A stretch of 5,464 bases of DNA from an uncultured Kouleothrix sp. (GCA_937858455.1 CALLYN010001016.1:1-5464), one strand, 5' to 3'. Shown: positions 1-5,464, counted from the first letter of the stretch. The notes: generated by a model not told the origin, from the sequence alone. A program made the numbers and translations.

Positions 1-1826
1 CCGAGCGCGAGCTGCGCGCCGGGCTCGGCCCGTACCAGCGCCCGCCGACCGTGCGCTTCACCGACGGCACCACGCTGACGCTGACGCTCGCGCAGGCGCC
101 CGAGGGCGTGTCGGTGCAGCGCTTCCTGGCCAAAGGCCGCTCGCAAGCCGAGTGGCGCGCAGCCTTCGAGCGCTTCAAGCAGGCATTCCAGCATTTCTTC
201 AACAACGAGCTGCCCGAGCAGCGCCAGCCGCAACCCGCCGCCACCAGCGGCTTTCTGAAGCTGCCGTGGGCGCCCGGCACGCGCGTGGTGCACCTGGCAT
301 ACTTCGACCACATGTACCCAACCGTGGACACCGACCGGCCCGACAACGGGTTTGTGGTGAACTACCTCGGGCATGGCAGCGTGCAGTACGACGGCCACGA
401 CGGCAACGATTTCTACTTCCCCGACCAGCCGATCGGCACCTACATCTACGCTGCGGCCGCCGGCACGGCGCACGCCAGCACCCACCGCGGCAACGGCGTG
501 TGGATCGAGCACCCCGGTGGCTACGTGACGGTGTACTGGCACCTCGACAAATTCGCCAAAAAGTTTCGCGGCCTGGTCGACACTGGCAAGGGCGTGCCGG
601 TGCGCGCCGGCGACCTGATCGGCAGCAGCGGCAAGACCGGATTTGTGGCCGGGACGCCGCACCTGCACTTCGAGGTACGCCACAACGGCAAGCAGGTCGA
701 CCCATACGGCTGGTACGGCGCAGGCGCCGACCCGTGCCCGCAGTACGCCGCCTGCGAGGCCAGCACCTGGCTGTGGGACGCGAGCCTGGCCGGCGAGTTC
801 GACCTCGCGCCGCCCGATGCTGCAGCGCCGCCCGACCGCGCCCCGCCGCAGGCGCTGCTGTCAATCAGCCCGCCGGCCGACCTGCTGCTGCTGAGCCATT
901 TCGACGGCGACCCGCTCGCGCAGATCGGCGCTGGCGGCGCGACTGTCGCCGGCGCGCCGGAGTACGTTGGCGCGAAGTTTGGCAAAGGCGTGCGCGTAGC
1001 CGGCAACGACCGGCTGGCCTTTCCCACCGCCGGCAACCTGAGCATGGCCGCAGGCACGATCGCCTTCTGGGCGCAGCTGCCCGAGCGCTACCCGAGTACC
1101 GCCAGCGCGCGCCAGTACCTGCTGGCCGCCAGCGCCCACGCCGACGAAGGGCCGGTGTACACCGGCACGCTGGCGCTACGGCGCGACCTGCTGGGGCCGG
1201 GCGGGGCGGCGCGCTGGGATTTCTGGACGACAGCCGAAAGCGGCGCGCGCGACGACCTCAGCGTGCCCGACACGCTCGCGCCGGGGCTGCACCACTTCGC
1301 GATCAGCTGGGACCGCGCGCGCCAGCTGAAGGTGCTATACCTCGACGGGCAGCGCGCCAGCGCGAGCAGCGGCGCCGAGCTGCCCGCAGATGTCGGCGCG
1401 ACGCTCGACCTTGGCCGCTGGGCGCCTGGCTCGGGCGCTAGCGACGTGATATTCGACGAGCTGGCGATCTACGGCCGGGCGCTGGCCCCAGCCGAGGTCG
1501 CCAGCCTGGCGGCGCGCAGCGCACCGATCGCCGCCAGCGCCAGCACGACGAGCGAGCGCGAGCTGCGTCTGGCGATCGCCGCCAGCGACGACGGCGGCGC
1601 GATCATGGCCATGCAGCTCGGCGTCGACGGCGAGTTCGGCGACCCCGAGCCCTACGCCGGGCAGGCAGCACTACGCCTGCCAGCCGCCCCAGGCAGCTAC
1701 ACCGTGGCCGCGCGCCTGTTCGACCGCGCCGGCAACAGCACGGTGGTGAGCGCAACCGTGGCGCTCGCGCCACCAACCCCGCCCGCCGCCAGCGCGCACC
1801 AGATCTGGCTGCCAATCCTGCGCTAA
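1..1826 (+). CDS. Secreted M23 (LytM-type) zinc metallopeptidase with LamG-like domain, 5' partial
   Basis: The reading frame is open from base 3 to the TAA at 1824-1826 (a second stop, TAG, follows at once), so the true start and any signal peptide lie left of the window; the GTG at 51 is only an internal codon. A peptidase M23 domain spans about 360-710. It has the HxxxD zinc motif (His 396-398, Asp 408-410), a His in YWHL (540-542), and the closing HLHFEV motif (His 660-662 and 666-668). Known M23 enzymes use these residues to cut peptidoglycan cross-bridges, and all are present, so the domain looks active. A Pro/Ala-rich linker (about 805-870) leads to a LamG/concanavalin-like domain (about 880-1530, including FDGD, FWAQL, HHFAISWD, YLDG and FDELAIYGRAL). 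A small Ig-like beta domain follows (about 1540-1770). The protein ends HQIWLPILR. Inference: an exported or surface cell-wall hydrolase whose LamG part may bind carbohydrate. Confidence 0.9.
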   Translation, partial: ERELRAGLGPYQRPPTVRFTDGTTLTLTLAQAPEGVSVQRFLAKGRSQAEWRAAFERFKQAFQHFFNNELPEQRQPQPAATSGFLKLPWAPGTRVVHLAYFDHMYPTVDTDRPDNGFVVNYLGHGSVQYDGHDGNDFYFPDQPIGTYIYAAAAGTAHASTHRGNGVWIEHPGGYVTVYWHLDKFAKKFRGLVDTGKGVPVRAGDLIGSSGKTGFVAGTPHLHFEVRHNGKQVDPYGWYGAGADPCPQYAACEASTWLWDASLAGEFDLAPPDAAAPPDRAPPQALLSISPPADLLLLSHFDGDPLAQIGAGGATVAGAPEYVGAKFGKGVRVAGNDRLAFPTAGNLSMAAGTIAFWAQLPERYPSTASARQYLLAASAHADEGPVYTGTLALRRDLLGPGGAARWDFWTTAESGARDDLSVPDTLAPGLHHFAISWDRARQLKVLYLDGQRASASSGAELPADVGATLDLGRWAPGSGASDVIFDELAIYGRALAPAEVASLAARSAPIAASASTTSERELRLAIAASDDGGAIMAMQLGVDGEFGDPEPYAGQAALRLPAAPGSYTVAARLFDRAGNSTVVSATVALAPPTPPAASAHQIWLPILR

Positions 1827-1861
1827 TAGAGCGCTCCTCCGCAGCTTGCGCAGATCTGGTG
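1797..1861 (+). other. Branched inverted-repeat structure spanning the M23 gene stop codon
   Basis: An 11-bp perfect inverted repeat, CACCAGATCTG (1797-1807) and CAGATCTGGTG (1851-1861), encloses two small hairpins. GCGCT/AGCGC (1820-1824 and 1830-1834) carries the tandem stops TAATAG across its loop edge, and CGCA/TGCG (1840-1843 and 1847-1850) has a 3-nt loop. The pairing is read directly from the sequence. A role in 3'-end stability or termination is inference. Because CAGATCTG is itself palindromic, the outer arms are equally a direct repeat, so chance is possible. Confidence 0.35.
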
Positions 1862-1893
1862 GCGGCGGCAAAGCCACACCCAAATTCCTTTTT
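1859..1893 (+). terminator. Weak candidate Rho-independent terminator after the M23 gene
   Basis: GTGGC (1859-1863) can pair with GCCAC (1873-1877) around a 9-nt loop, and TTTTT follows at 1889-1893. The 11-nt gap between stem and T-run and the short stem make this a poor terminator. Its first three bases are shared with the outer stem at 1851-1861, so the two structures would compete. It is listed because it is the only stem plus T-run in the 242-bp gap between the peptidase and the regulator. Confidence 0.25.
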
Positions 1894-2012
1894 GCTATGC
1901 CCCGCCCGGCTTCGGCGTGCAGAGCGTTGCAAAACGAAAGAGATCAAACGGAGCTGCCATAGCATCGCAGGATCTCCGCCTTGCGACCGATGAAAGCGCG
2001 TGTAGAGAAGCG

Positions 2013-2018
2013 TATAGT
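2013..2018 (+). promoter_or_regulatory. Possible -10 element of the TetR-ABC operon
   Basis: TATAGT lies in the most AT-rich stretch of the window and differs from TATAAT at one position. It would start transcription near 2024-2026, inside the operator palindrome, which suits simple repression. No convincing -35 box sits 16-18 bp upstream (ATGAAA at 1990-1995 is a poor match), so the promoter is tentative. Confidence 0.4.
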
Positions 2019-2020
2019 AT

Positions 2021-2049
2021 ATGTGACCGAAAAAATAAAATGGTCATAT
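2021..2049. promoter_or_regulatory. Probable operator for the adjacent TetR regulator
   Basis: Two perfect inverted 5-mers, TGACC (2024-2028) and GGTCA (2042-2046), are separated by a 13-bp AT-rich spacer (2029-2041). The symmetry continues outside them as AT (2021-2022) and AT (2048-2049), each one mismatch away. The element sits directly downstream of TATAGT and upstream of the regulator, the usual place for an autoregulated TetR-family operator. Binding by this protein is inferred. If the protein starts at 2069, the whole element is non-coding. Confidence 0.65.
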
Positions 2050-2057
2050 GGATACAA

Positions 2058-2062
2058 GTGAG
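2058..2062 (+). promoter_or_regulatory. Start-deciding ribosome binding site, TetR gene
   Basis: AAGTGAG ends 6 nt before the ATG at 2069; its GTGA matches the GGTGA part of the Shine-Dalgarno consensus. The upstream ATG at 2048 has only A-rich sequence and operator before it, and the ATG at 2063 directly abuts this site. Spacing therefore favours 2069. Confidence 0.45.
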
Positions 2063-2068
2063 ATGCCC

Positions 2069-2677
2069 ATGCCTCGTGGTTTCAGCGAAGCCGAGAAGCG
2101 CGCGATTGGCGCAAACCTGCTGGCAAAGGGGCGCGAGCTATTCGGCGCGCACGGCCTGCGCCGCACCAATGTAGAAGATCTGACACGCGCCGTTGGCATT
2201 TCGAAAGGCGCATTCTACCTCTTTTACGATTCGAAAGAGGCGCTGTTCTTGGCGATCCTCGGGCAGATCGAGGCCGAGTATCGCGCCCAACTGCTAGCGG
2301 CGATCGGCCAGCCCGACAAGCCACCGCGCGAGCGGCTGATCGCCGCGCTGAGCCAGGCGATGATGCTGCGCAAAGATCAGCCGCTGTTTGCCCAGCTGAA
2401 CAGTGACGAGTTCGCCTACCTCACGCGCGCGCTGACGCCCGAGCAGCAGCGCGCGCAGCTCGACGACGACATCGCGTTCACGCGCGAGCTGATCGCCGCC
2501 GGTCGCGCGAGCGGCGTGCCGATCGGCGCCGACCCCGCGCTGGCGACGGGGCTGCTGCGCGCGATTGTGATGCTGAACTTTCACGAAGACACGATTGGCC
2601 GCGATGTGTTTGCCGACGTCGCAGCCGTGCTGATCGCGCAGGTCGCCGACTACCTGCTGAAAGAGCCACAGCCATGA
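2069..2677 (+). CDS. TetR/AcrR-family transcriptional repressor
   Basis: A 202-residue protein, normal for the family. The N-terminal DNA-binding domain covers residues 10-60. The helix-turn-helix reads roughly from TNVEDLTRAVGIS (33-45) into the recognition helix KGAFYLFY (46-53), then the conserved DSKEALF. The remaining helical region (about 65-200) is the variable ligand-binding and dimerisation domain; its ligand cannot be predicted. An upstream ATG at 2048 would add seven residues, but that codon lies within the operator and lacks a ribosome binding site, while MPRGFSE is the start I remember for this TetR subgroup. The stop TGA overlaps the ATG of the ATPase gene (ATGA, 2674-2677), implying translational coupling. 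Likely role: autorepressor of the downstream export operon, acting at the palindrome at 2021-2049. Confidence 0.92.
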   Translation: MPRGFSEAEKRAIGANLLAKGRELFGAHGLRRTNVEDLTRAVGISKGAFYLFYDSKEALFLAILGQIEAEYRAQLLAAIGQPDKPPRERLIAALSQAMMLRKDQPLFAQLNSDEFAYLTRALTPEQQRAQLDDDIAFTRELIAAGRASGVPIGADPALATGLLRAIVMLNFHEDTIGRDVFADVAAVLIAQVADYLLKEPQP

Positions 2678-3528
2678 TCACGGTGCAAGACTTGAGCTTC
2701 AGCTACCCTGGCGCGGCCAGGCCGGCGCTCAGCGGCCTGAGCTTTGCAATCGCGCGCGGCGAGGTGTTCGGCTTTCTTGGCCCCAGCGGCGCAGGCAAAT
2801 CGACGACGCAGAAGCTGCTGATCGGCCTGCTGCGCGGCTACCAGGGGCGCATCGAGGTGTTCGGGCGCGCGCTGGCGGCCTGGGGCAGCGACTACTACGA
2901 GCGCATCGGCGTATCGTTCGAGCTGCCCAATCACTTCCAGAAGCTTACCGCCCGCGAAAACCTGGCCTACTTCGCCGCGCTCTACCGCCGGCCAACCCAA
3001 TCGCCCGCCGCTGTGCTCGAGGCGGTGGGGCTGGCCGACGCGGCCGACATGCCGGTGGCGCAGTTCTCGAAGGGCATGAAAAACCGCCTGAGCCTGGCGC
3101 GCGCGCTGCAGCACCGCCCCGAGCTGCTGTTCCTCGACGAGCCCACCTCGGGGCTCGACCCAGCCAGCGCCCAGCGTATCAAACAGCTGATCCGCGCGCG
3201 CCAGGCTGCCGGCGACACGGTCGTGCTCACCACGCACGCGATGAGCCTGGCCGAAGAGCTGTGCGACCGCGTGGCATTCATCGTCGACGGCCAGATCGCG
3301 CTGATCGACACGCCGCGCGCGCTCAGGCTGCGCTACGGCAGCGCGAGTGTGCGCGTCGAATACCAGGCCGGCGAGCAGCTGGCCCGCGCCGAGTTCGCGC
3401 TGCCCGGCCTGGGCGAGAACCACGCGTTCCTGAGCCTGCTGCGCGAGCGGCCGGTGCAGACAATCCACACGCTCGAAGCCAGCCTCGACGAGATCTTTAT
3501 TCGCGTCACCGGGCGCAGCCTAAGCTAG
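2674..3528 (+). CDS. ABC exporter ATP-binding protein (fluoroquinolone-exporter-like, ABC-2 type)
   Basis: A 284-residue cytoplasmic ATPase expected to power the two permeases downstream. Visible motifs are Walker A GPSGAGKST (residues 36-44), an ABC signature variant FSKGM (131-135), Walker B LLFLDEP (151-157), D-loop SGLD (159-162) and switch His 188 in TTHAM, so all catalytic elements are present. The Q-loop position reads SFELP (81-85), with Glu 83 where most ABC ATPases have Gln; this resembles other ABC-2 exporter ATPases. Residues about 215-284 form the C-terminal extension typical of drug-export subunits (ending near LEASLDEIFIRVTGR). The start overlaps the regulator stop by 4 nt. By arrangement and sequence it resembles Rv2688c-type subunits, but the name 'fluoroquinolone' should not be taken as the substrate. 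Confidence 0.93.
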   Translation: MITVQDLSFSYPGAARPALSGLSFAIARGEVFGFLGPSGAGKSTTQKLLIGLLRGYQGRIEVFGRALAAWGSDYYERIGVSFELPNHFQKLTARENLAYFAALYRRPTQSPAAVLEAVGLADAADMPVAQFSKGMKNRLSLARALQHRPELLFLDEPTSGLDPASAQRIKQLIRARQAAGDTVVLTTHAMSLAEELCDRVAFIVDGQIALIDTPRALRLRYGSASVRVEYQAGEQLARAEFALPGLGENHAFLSLLRERPVQTIHTLEASLDEIFIRVTGRSLS

Positions 3529-3560
3529 CGGCAGCTTCCACACAATAGCGAGAACAGCAT

Positions 3561-4253
3561 ATGCACCGCATGATCGCGACATTGCGCACCGACGCGCGCC
3601 TGCAGCTGCGCAACGGCTTCTACTATGCCTGCGCGTTTGTGCTGGCGATCTACGCGCTGGCGCTGAGCCAGCTGCCCGGCCTGGGCGCACGGCTGGCCTG
3701 GCTTGTGCCCGCGCTGGTGCTGAACAACCTAGCAATCACCACATTCTACTTCGTCGGCGGCCAGGTGCTGCTCGAAAAGGCCGAGGGCAGCCTGAGCGCC
3801 CAGGTGGTAACGCCACTGCGCGCCCGCGAGTACCTGGCCTCGAAAACAATCACGCTGACGCTGCTGGCGCTGGCCTATAACCTGGCGGTTGTGGCGCTCT
3901 TCACCGGCTGGCGCATCAGCCCCGCGCTGGCGCTGGGCCTGGCCGCCGCTGCAGCGATCTACACGCTGTTCGGTGTGGTGGCGGTGGCGCGCTACAGCGC
4001 CCTGAACGAATATCTCATCCCCTCGGCCGGCTACGTCGGCGCGCTGATGCTGCCGGTACCGGCGTACGCGCTGGGCTGGCGGCACCCGCTGCTATACCTT
4101 CACCCGATCGAGGCGCCGCTGACGCTGATGCGCGGCGCGCTGGAGCCACTCGGGGCCGGCGAGTGGGCGTACGGCCTGCTGTACTCGCTGCTGTGGATTG
4201 GCCTGGCCGCCTGGCTGGCCCGGCGCGCGCTTGAGCGCTCTGCCACGTGGTAA
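3561..4253 (+). CDS. ABC-2-type exporter permease, first subunit (fluoroquinolone-exporter-like)
   Basis: A 230-residue integral membrane protein with about six predicted helices: residues 20-37, 45-70, 96-116, 120-143, 152-172 and 203-220. The N-terminus (TDARLQLRNGFYY, 10-22) resembles the conserved start of the first permease in Rv2687c-like trios. After the second helix comes SLSAQVVTPLRAREYLA (77-93), the ABC-2 'gTLe.l.vTPl' loop expected to contact the ATPase; permease 2 carries a matching segment. It begins 32 bp after the ATPase stop, and the ribosome binding site is weak (GCGAGAA); ATG at 3570 is an alternative start. Inference: one half of a heterodimeric membrane channel pumping a hydrophobic or amphipathic compound outward. 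Confidence 0.88.
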   Translation: MHRMIATLRTDARLQLRNGFYYACAFVLAIYALALSQLPGLGARLAWLVPALVLNNLAITTFYFVGGQVLLEKAEGSLSAQVVTPLRAREYLASKTITLTLLALAYNLAVVALFTGWRISPALALGLAAAAAIYTLFGVVAVARYSALNEYLIPSAGYVGALMLPVPAYALGWRHPLLYLHPIEAPLTLMRGALEPLGAGEWAYGLLYSLLWIGLAAWLARRALERSATW

Positions 4254-4274
4254 CACCGCCCGATCAAAATCAGC

Positions 4275-4278
4275 AGGA
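4275..4278 (+). promoter_or_regulatory. Ribosome binding site of the small ORF
   Basis: AGGA is followed by ACTG and then ATG at 4283. The layout nearly copies that before permease 2 (AGGA, AACT, ATG), which supports the small ORF being translated. Confidence 0.5.
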
Positions 4279-4282
4279 ACTG

Positions 4283-4393
4283 ATGCAATCCGCCAATATG
4301 CCGAACCTGCGGCTCAGCCAGCCCAGCGCCGAGCTGCGCTGGAACAAAGGCGTATTCGTGCGCGGCCTGGCGCAGCTGCCGCTAGCCTACTAG
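4283..4393 (+). CDS. Small 36-residue protein of unknown function between the two permease genes
   Basis: This ORF lies wholly within the 151-bp gap between the permease genes. It starts ATG at 4283 with AGGA 4 nt upstream and stops TAG at 4391-4393, 11 nt before the permease 2 start. Codon use is strongly gene-like: 31 of 36 third positions are G or C, against 16 of 36 second positions, the periodicity expected of real genes in this DNA. The peptide begins MQSANMPNLRLSQPSAEL and ends VRGLAQLPLAY. It has five basic residues against one Glu, and a mildly hydrophobic C-terminal third too short and polar for a clear membrane helix. I do not recognise a family. It could be a small exporter accessory protein, a leader coupling translation to permease 2, or the remnant of a longer coding region. 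Confidence 0.55.
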   Translation: MQSANMPNLRLSQPSAELRWNKGVFVRGLAQLPLAY

Positions 4394-4395
4394 TC

Positions 4396-4400
4396 GAGGA
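4396..4400 (+). promoter_or_regulatory. Start-deciding ribosome binding site, permease 2
   Basis: GAGGA lies 4 nt before the ATG at 4405 and fixes that start. The frame is open upstream as far as a TTG at 4198, but in 4283-4393 that extension has its third codon position on the low-GC (44 %) register, so the upstream part is not coding in this frame. Confidence 0.7.
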
Positions 4401-4404
4401 AACT

Positions 4405-5145
4405 ATGCTCAAGCTCTTCGCCGGGCTCGGCCCGCTCGACGCGCGCACCATCGGCCGCGACGCGCTGTTGCGCTGGGTGCTGGCCCTGCCGCTGCTGATC
4501 ATCCTGCCGATGCGCCTGGTGCTGCCTGCTGTGCTCGCGCGCATCGGCGCGGCGCTTGGCGCCGACCTGCTGCCACTGTATACGCCGATCGCCAGCGCCG
4601 CGCTGCTGCTGCTCACGCCGGTGCTGTACGGCATGATCATCGGCTTTCTGCTGCTCGACCAGCGCGACGACCAGACGCTTGTGGCGCTACAGGTGACGCC
4701 GCTGCCGGCTGCGCGCTACCTGGCCTACCGGCTTGCCACGCCCACCGTCGCGAGCGCGGCCGCCGCGCTTGTGGCGCTACCGCTGGCCGGGCTGGCCAAC
4801 CCAAGGCCCGAGGCGCTGCCGCTGGCAGCGCTAGCCGCAGCGCCGCTCGCGCCGCTCACGGCGCTGGCGCTGGCGTGCTTCGCAGCCAACAAGGTGCAGG
4901 GGTTGGCACTGATGAAAGCCGGTAGTGTGCTGCTGATGGCGCCGCTGGGCGGGCTGTTCGTTGGGGCGGGCTGGCGCCACATGCTGGGGGTGCTGCCTAC
5001 ATACTGGCCGGCGGCGATCTACTGGGCGTTCGCGGCCGGCGACCCGCAGGCCTGGCTGTTTGTGGCGCTGGCGCTGGCGTACCAGGCCGCGCTGGTGTGG
5101 CTGCTGGCGCGGCGCTTCGCGCAGGTGCTACGCCGGGGCATATGA
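4405..5145 (+). CDS. ABC-2-type exporter permease, second subunit (fluoroquinolone-exporter-like)
   Basis: A 246-residue, very Leu/Ala-rich membrane protein with about six predicted helices (roughly residues 24-44, 60-84, 110-130, 137-158, 168-190 and 215-235). The N-terminal GLGPLDARTIGRDALLRW (7-24) and the later ANKVQGLALMKAG (161-173) are motifs I associate with the second permease of this exporter family. The segment TLVALQVTPLPAARYLA (91-107) aligns without gaps to residues 77-93 of permease 1 and is the likely ATPase-contacting loop. The ATG at 4405 is chosen for its GAGGA site and the match to family N-termini; longer versions reach back into permease 1. It is the last gene of the operon and ends 3 bp from the stop of the convergent gene. 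Likely partner: permease 1, with which it would form the translocation path. Confidence 0.88.
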   Translation: MLKLFAGLGPLDARTIGRDALLRWVLALPLLIILPMRLVLPAVLARIGAALGADLLPLYTPIASAALLLLTPVLYGMIIGFLLLDQRDDQTLVALQVTPLPAARYLAYRLATPTVASAAAALVALPLAGLANPRPEALPLAALAAAPLAPLTALALACFAANKVQGLALMKAGSVLLMAPLGGLFVGAGWRHMLGVLPTYWPAAIYWAFAAGDPQAWLFVALALAYQAALVWLLARRFAQVLRRGI

Positions 5146-5148
5146 TCG

Positions 5149-5464
5149 CTAGAGCGGTTCCTCGCGCCGCCGGCCAAGCTCGCGCAGGCGCCGGCGCACG
5201 CGCTCCCACGGGCGGCGCGCCAGGCGCGCATCGTCGTCGCCGATCGGGCGCGCGCTATACTCGGCCAGCACAAACGACTCGGTGAGCGCGGCGATGTCGG
5301 GCTGGGCCTCGGGCAGCTGCTGGGCCAGCCGCTGGCTGTACTCGTAGGGCGTCTGGTCGGCGCGGCGCGGTATCCCGCCGGCGGCGGCGCGGCGCAGTGT
5401 CGAGCGGTAGAAGTAGCGCACCAGGTCGCGCGGCGCCAGGCGGCCCAGCCGCAGCGCCGGGATG
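5149..5464 (-). CDS. C-terminal part of a DUF4129-type protein (often fused to transglutaminase-like domains), 5' partial
   Basis: Only the last 104 or so residues are visible; the frame is open to the right edge (IPALRLGRL and onward), so the GTG at 5421 is an internal Val codon and the start is outside. The pattern YFYRSTLRRAAAGGIPRR, then the TPYEYSQRL hallmark, then ALTESFVLAEYSARP fits the DUF4129 domain, which closes many transglutaminase-like membrane proteins and often accompanies MoxR ATPase and DUF58 genes. The last 25 residues are very Arg-rich (ARLARRPWERVRRRLREL), a probable cytoplasmic tail. Stop is TAG at 5151-5149. The gene is convergent with the exporter operon and probably belongs to an unrelated transcript. 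Whether the missing upstream part includes a transglutaminase domain cannot be told here. Confidence 0.8.
   Translation of the reverse strand, partial: IPALRLGRLAPRDLVRYFYRSTLRRAAAGGIPRRADQTPYEYSQRLAQQLPEAQPDIAALTESFVLAEYSARPIGDDDARLARRPWERVRRRLRELGRRREEPL

Noticed and set aside
17..32. 16-base identity CGCCGGGCTCGGCCCG shared with 4419-4434
   Set aside because: Both copies encode the same short run AGLGP with the preferred codons of this genome; there is no sign of a mobile repeat.
51..53. GTG as the start of the M23 gene
   Set aside because: The frame stays open to the left edge with gene-like codons, no ribosome binding site precedes the GTG, and an exported protein should have a signal peptide, which is absent here.
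152..1441. Long 429-codon open frame overlapping the M23 peptidase gene on the same strand
   Set aside because: The product is extremely Arg/Ala-rich with no recognisable domain. The frame coincides with a gene carrying intact M23 motifs, so it is a high-GC shadow.
1940..1976. GAGATC/GATCTC inverted repeat in the intergenic region
   Set aside because: Only 6 bp with a 25-nt loop and no T-run or gene boundary next to it; expected by chance.
2650..3468. Open frame of 272 codons antisense to the ABC ATPase gene
   Set aside because: The ATPase frame shows every ABC motif. The antisense product is low-complexity Gln/Arg/Ala-rich, as expected from the complement of GC-biased codons.
4198..4404. 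N-terminal extension of permease 2 from a TTG at 4198
   Set aside because: It overlaps the end of permease 1, gives an Arg/Ala/Gln-rich non-membrane segment, and has low GC at its third codon positions over 4283-4393. The ATG at 4405 has a good ribosome binding site.
5147..5156. CGCT-AG-AGCG inverted repeat at the convergent stops, as a bidirectional terminator
   Set aside because: A 4-bp stem with a 2-nt loop and no T-tract on either side is too weak.

Overview
The window is high-GC DNA with five protein genes seen in whole or part, one well-supported unlisted small ORF, and one clear operator-like palindrome. The proteins suggest a Chloroflexota bacterium, probably Chloroflexales/Roseiflexus-like. 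The reasons are a secreted M23 peptidase with a LamG-like domain ending in an aromatic-LP(I/L) tail, a TetR regulator beginning MPRGFSE, and a DUF4129-type C-terminus. This placement rests on remembered family resemblance, not on a search.

Layout. Positions 1-1826 (+) hold the 3' part of a large secreted or surface M23 metallopeptidase, cut at its 5' end by the window edge. Positions 1827-2068 are intergenic: possible RNA hairpins around the stop codon, a weak terminator candidate, a -10-like TATAGT, and a TGACC-N13-GGTCA palindrome. From 2069 to 5145 (+) there is a compact, apparently single-transcript cassette: TetR regulator, ABC ATPase (ATGA overlap with the regulator), ABC-2-type permease 1, a 36-codon small ORF, and ABC-2-type permease 2. 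From 5149 to the right edge (-) lies the C-terminal part of a convergent DUF4129-type gene, whose stop is 3 bp from the stop of permease 2.

How the genes work together. The ATPase and two dissimilar six-helix permeases look like a heterodimeric ABC-2 exporter, most like the 'fluoroquinolone exporter' trio (Rv2688c/Rv2687c/Rv2686c type). The TetR protein probably represses its own operon through the palindrome until it binds an unknown ligand, which may be a pump substrate. The real substrate cannot be read from the sequence.

The most unusual item is the small ORF between the two permeases (4283-4393). It has its own AGGA ribosome binding site, strong codon periodicity (GC3 31/36 against GC2 16/36), and stops 11 nt before the permease 2 start. 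I see no clear evidence of a wholly new defence or mobile system here; there are no CRISPR arrays, insertion sequences, tRNAs or rRNAs.
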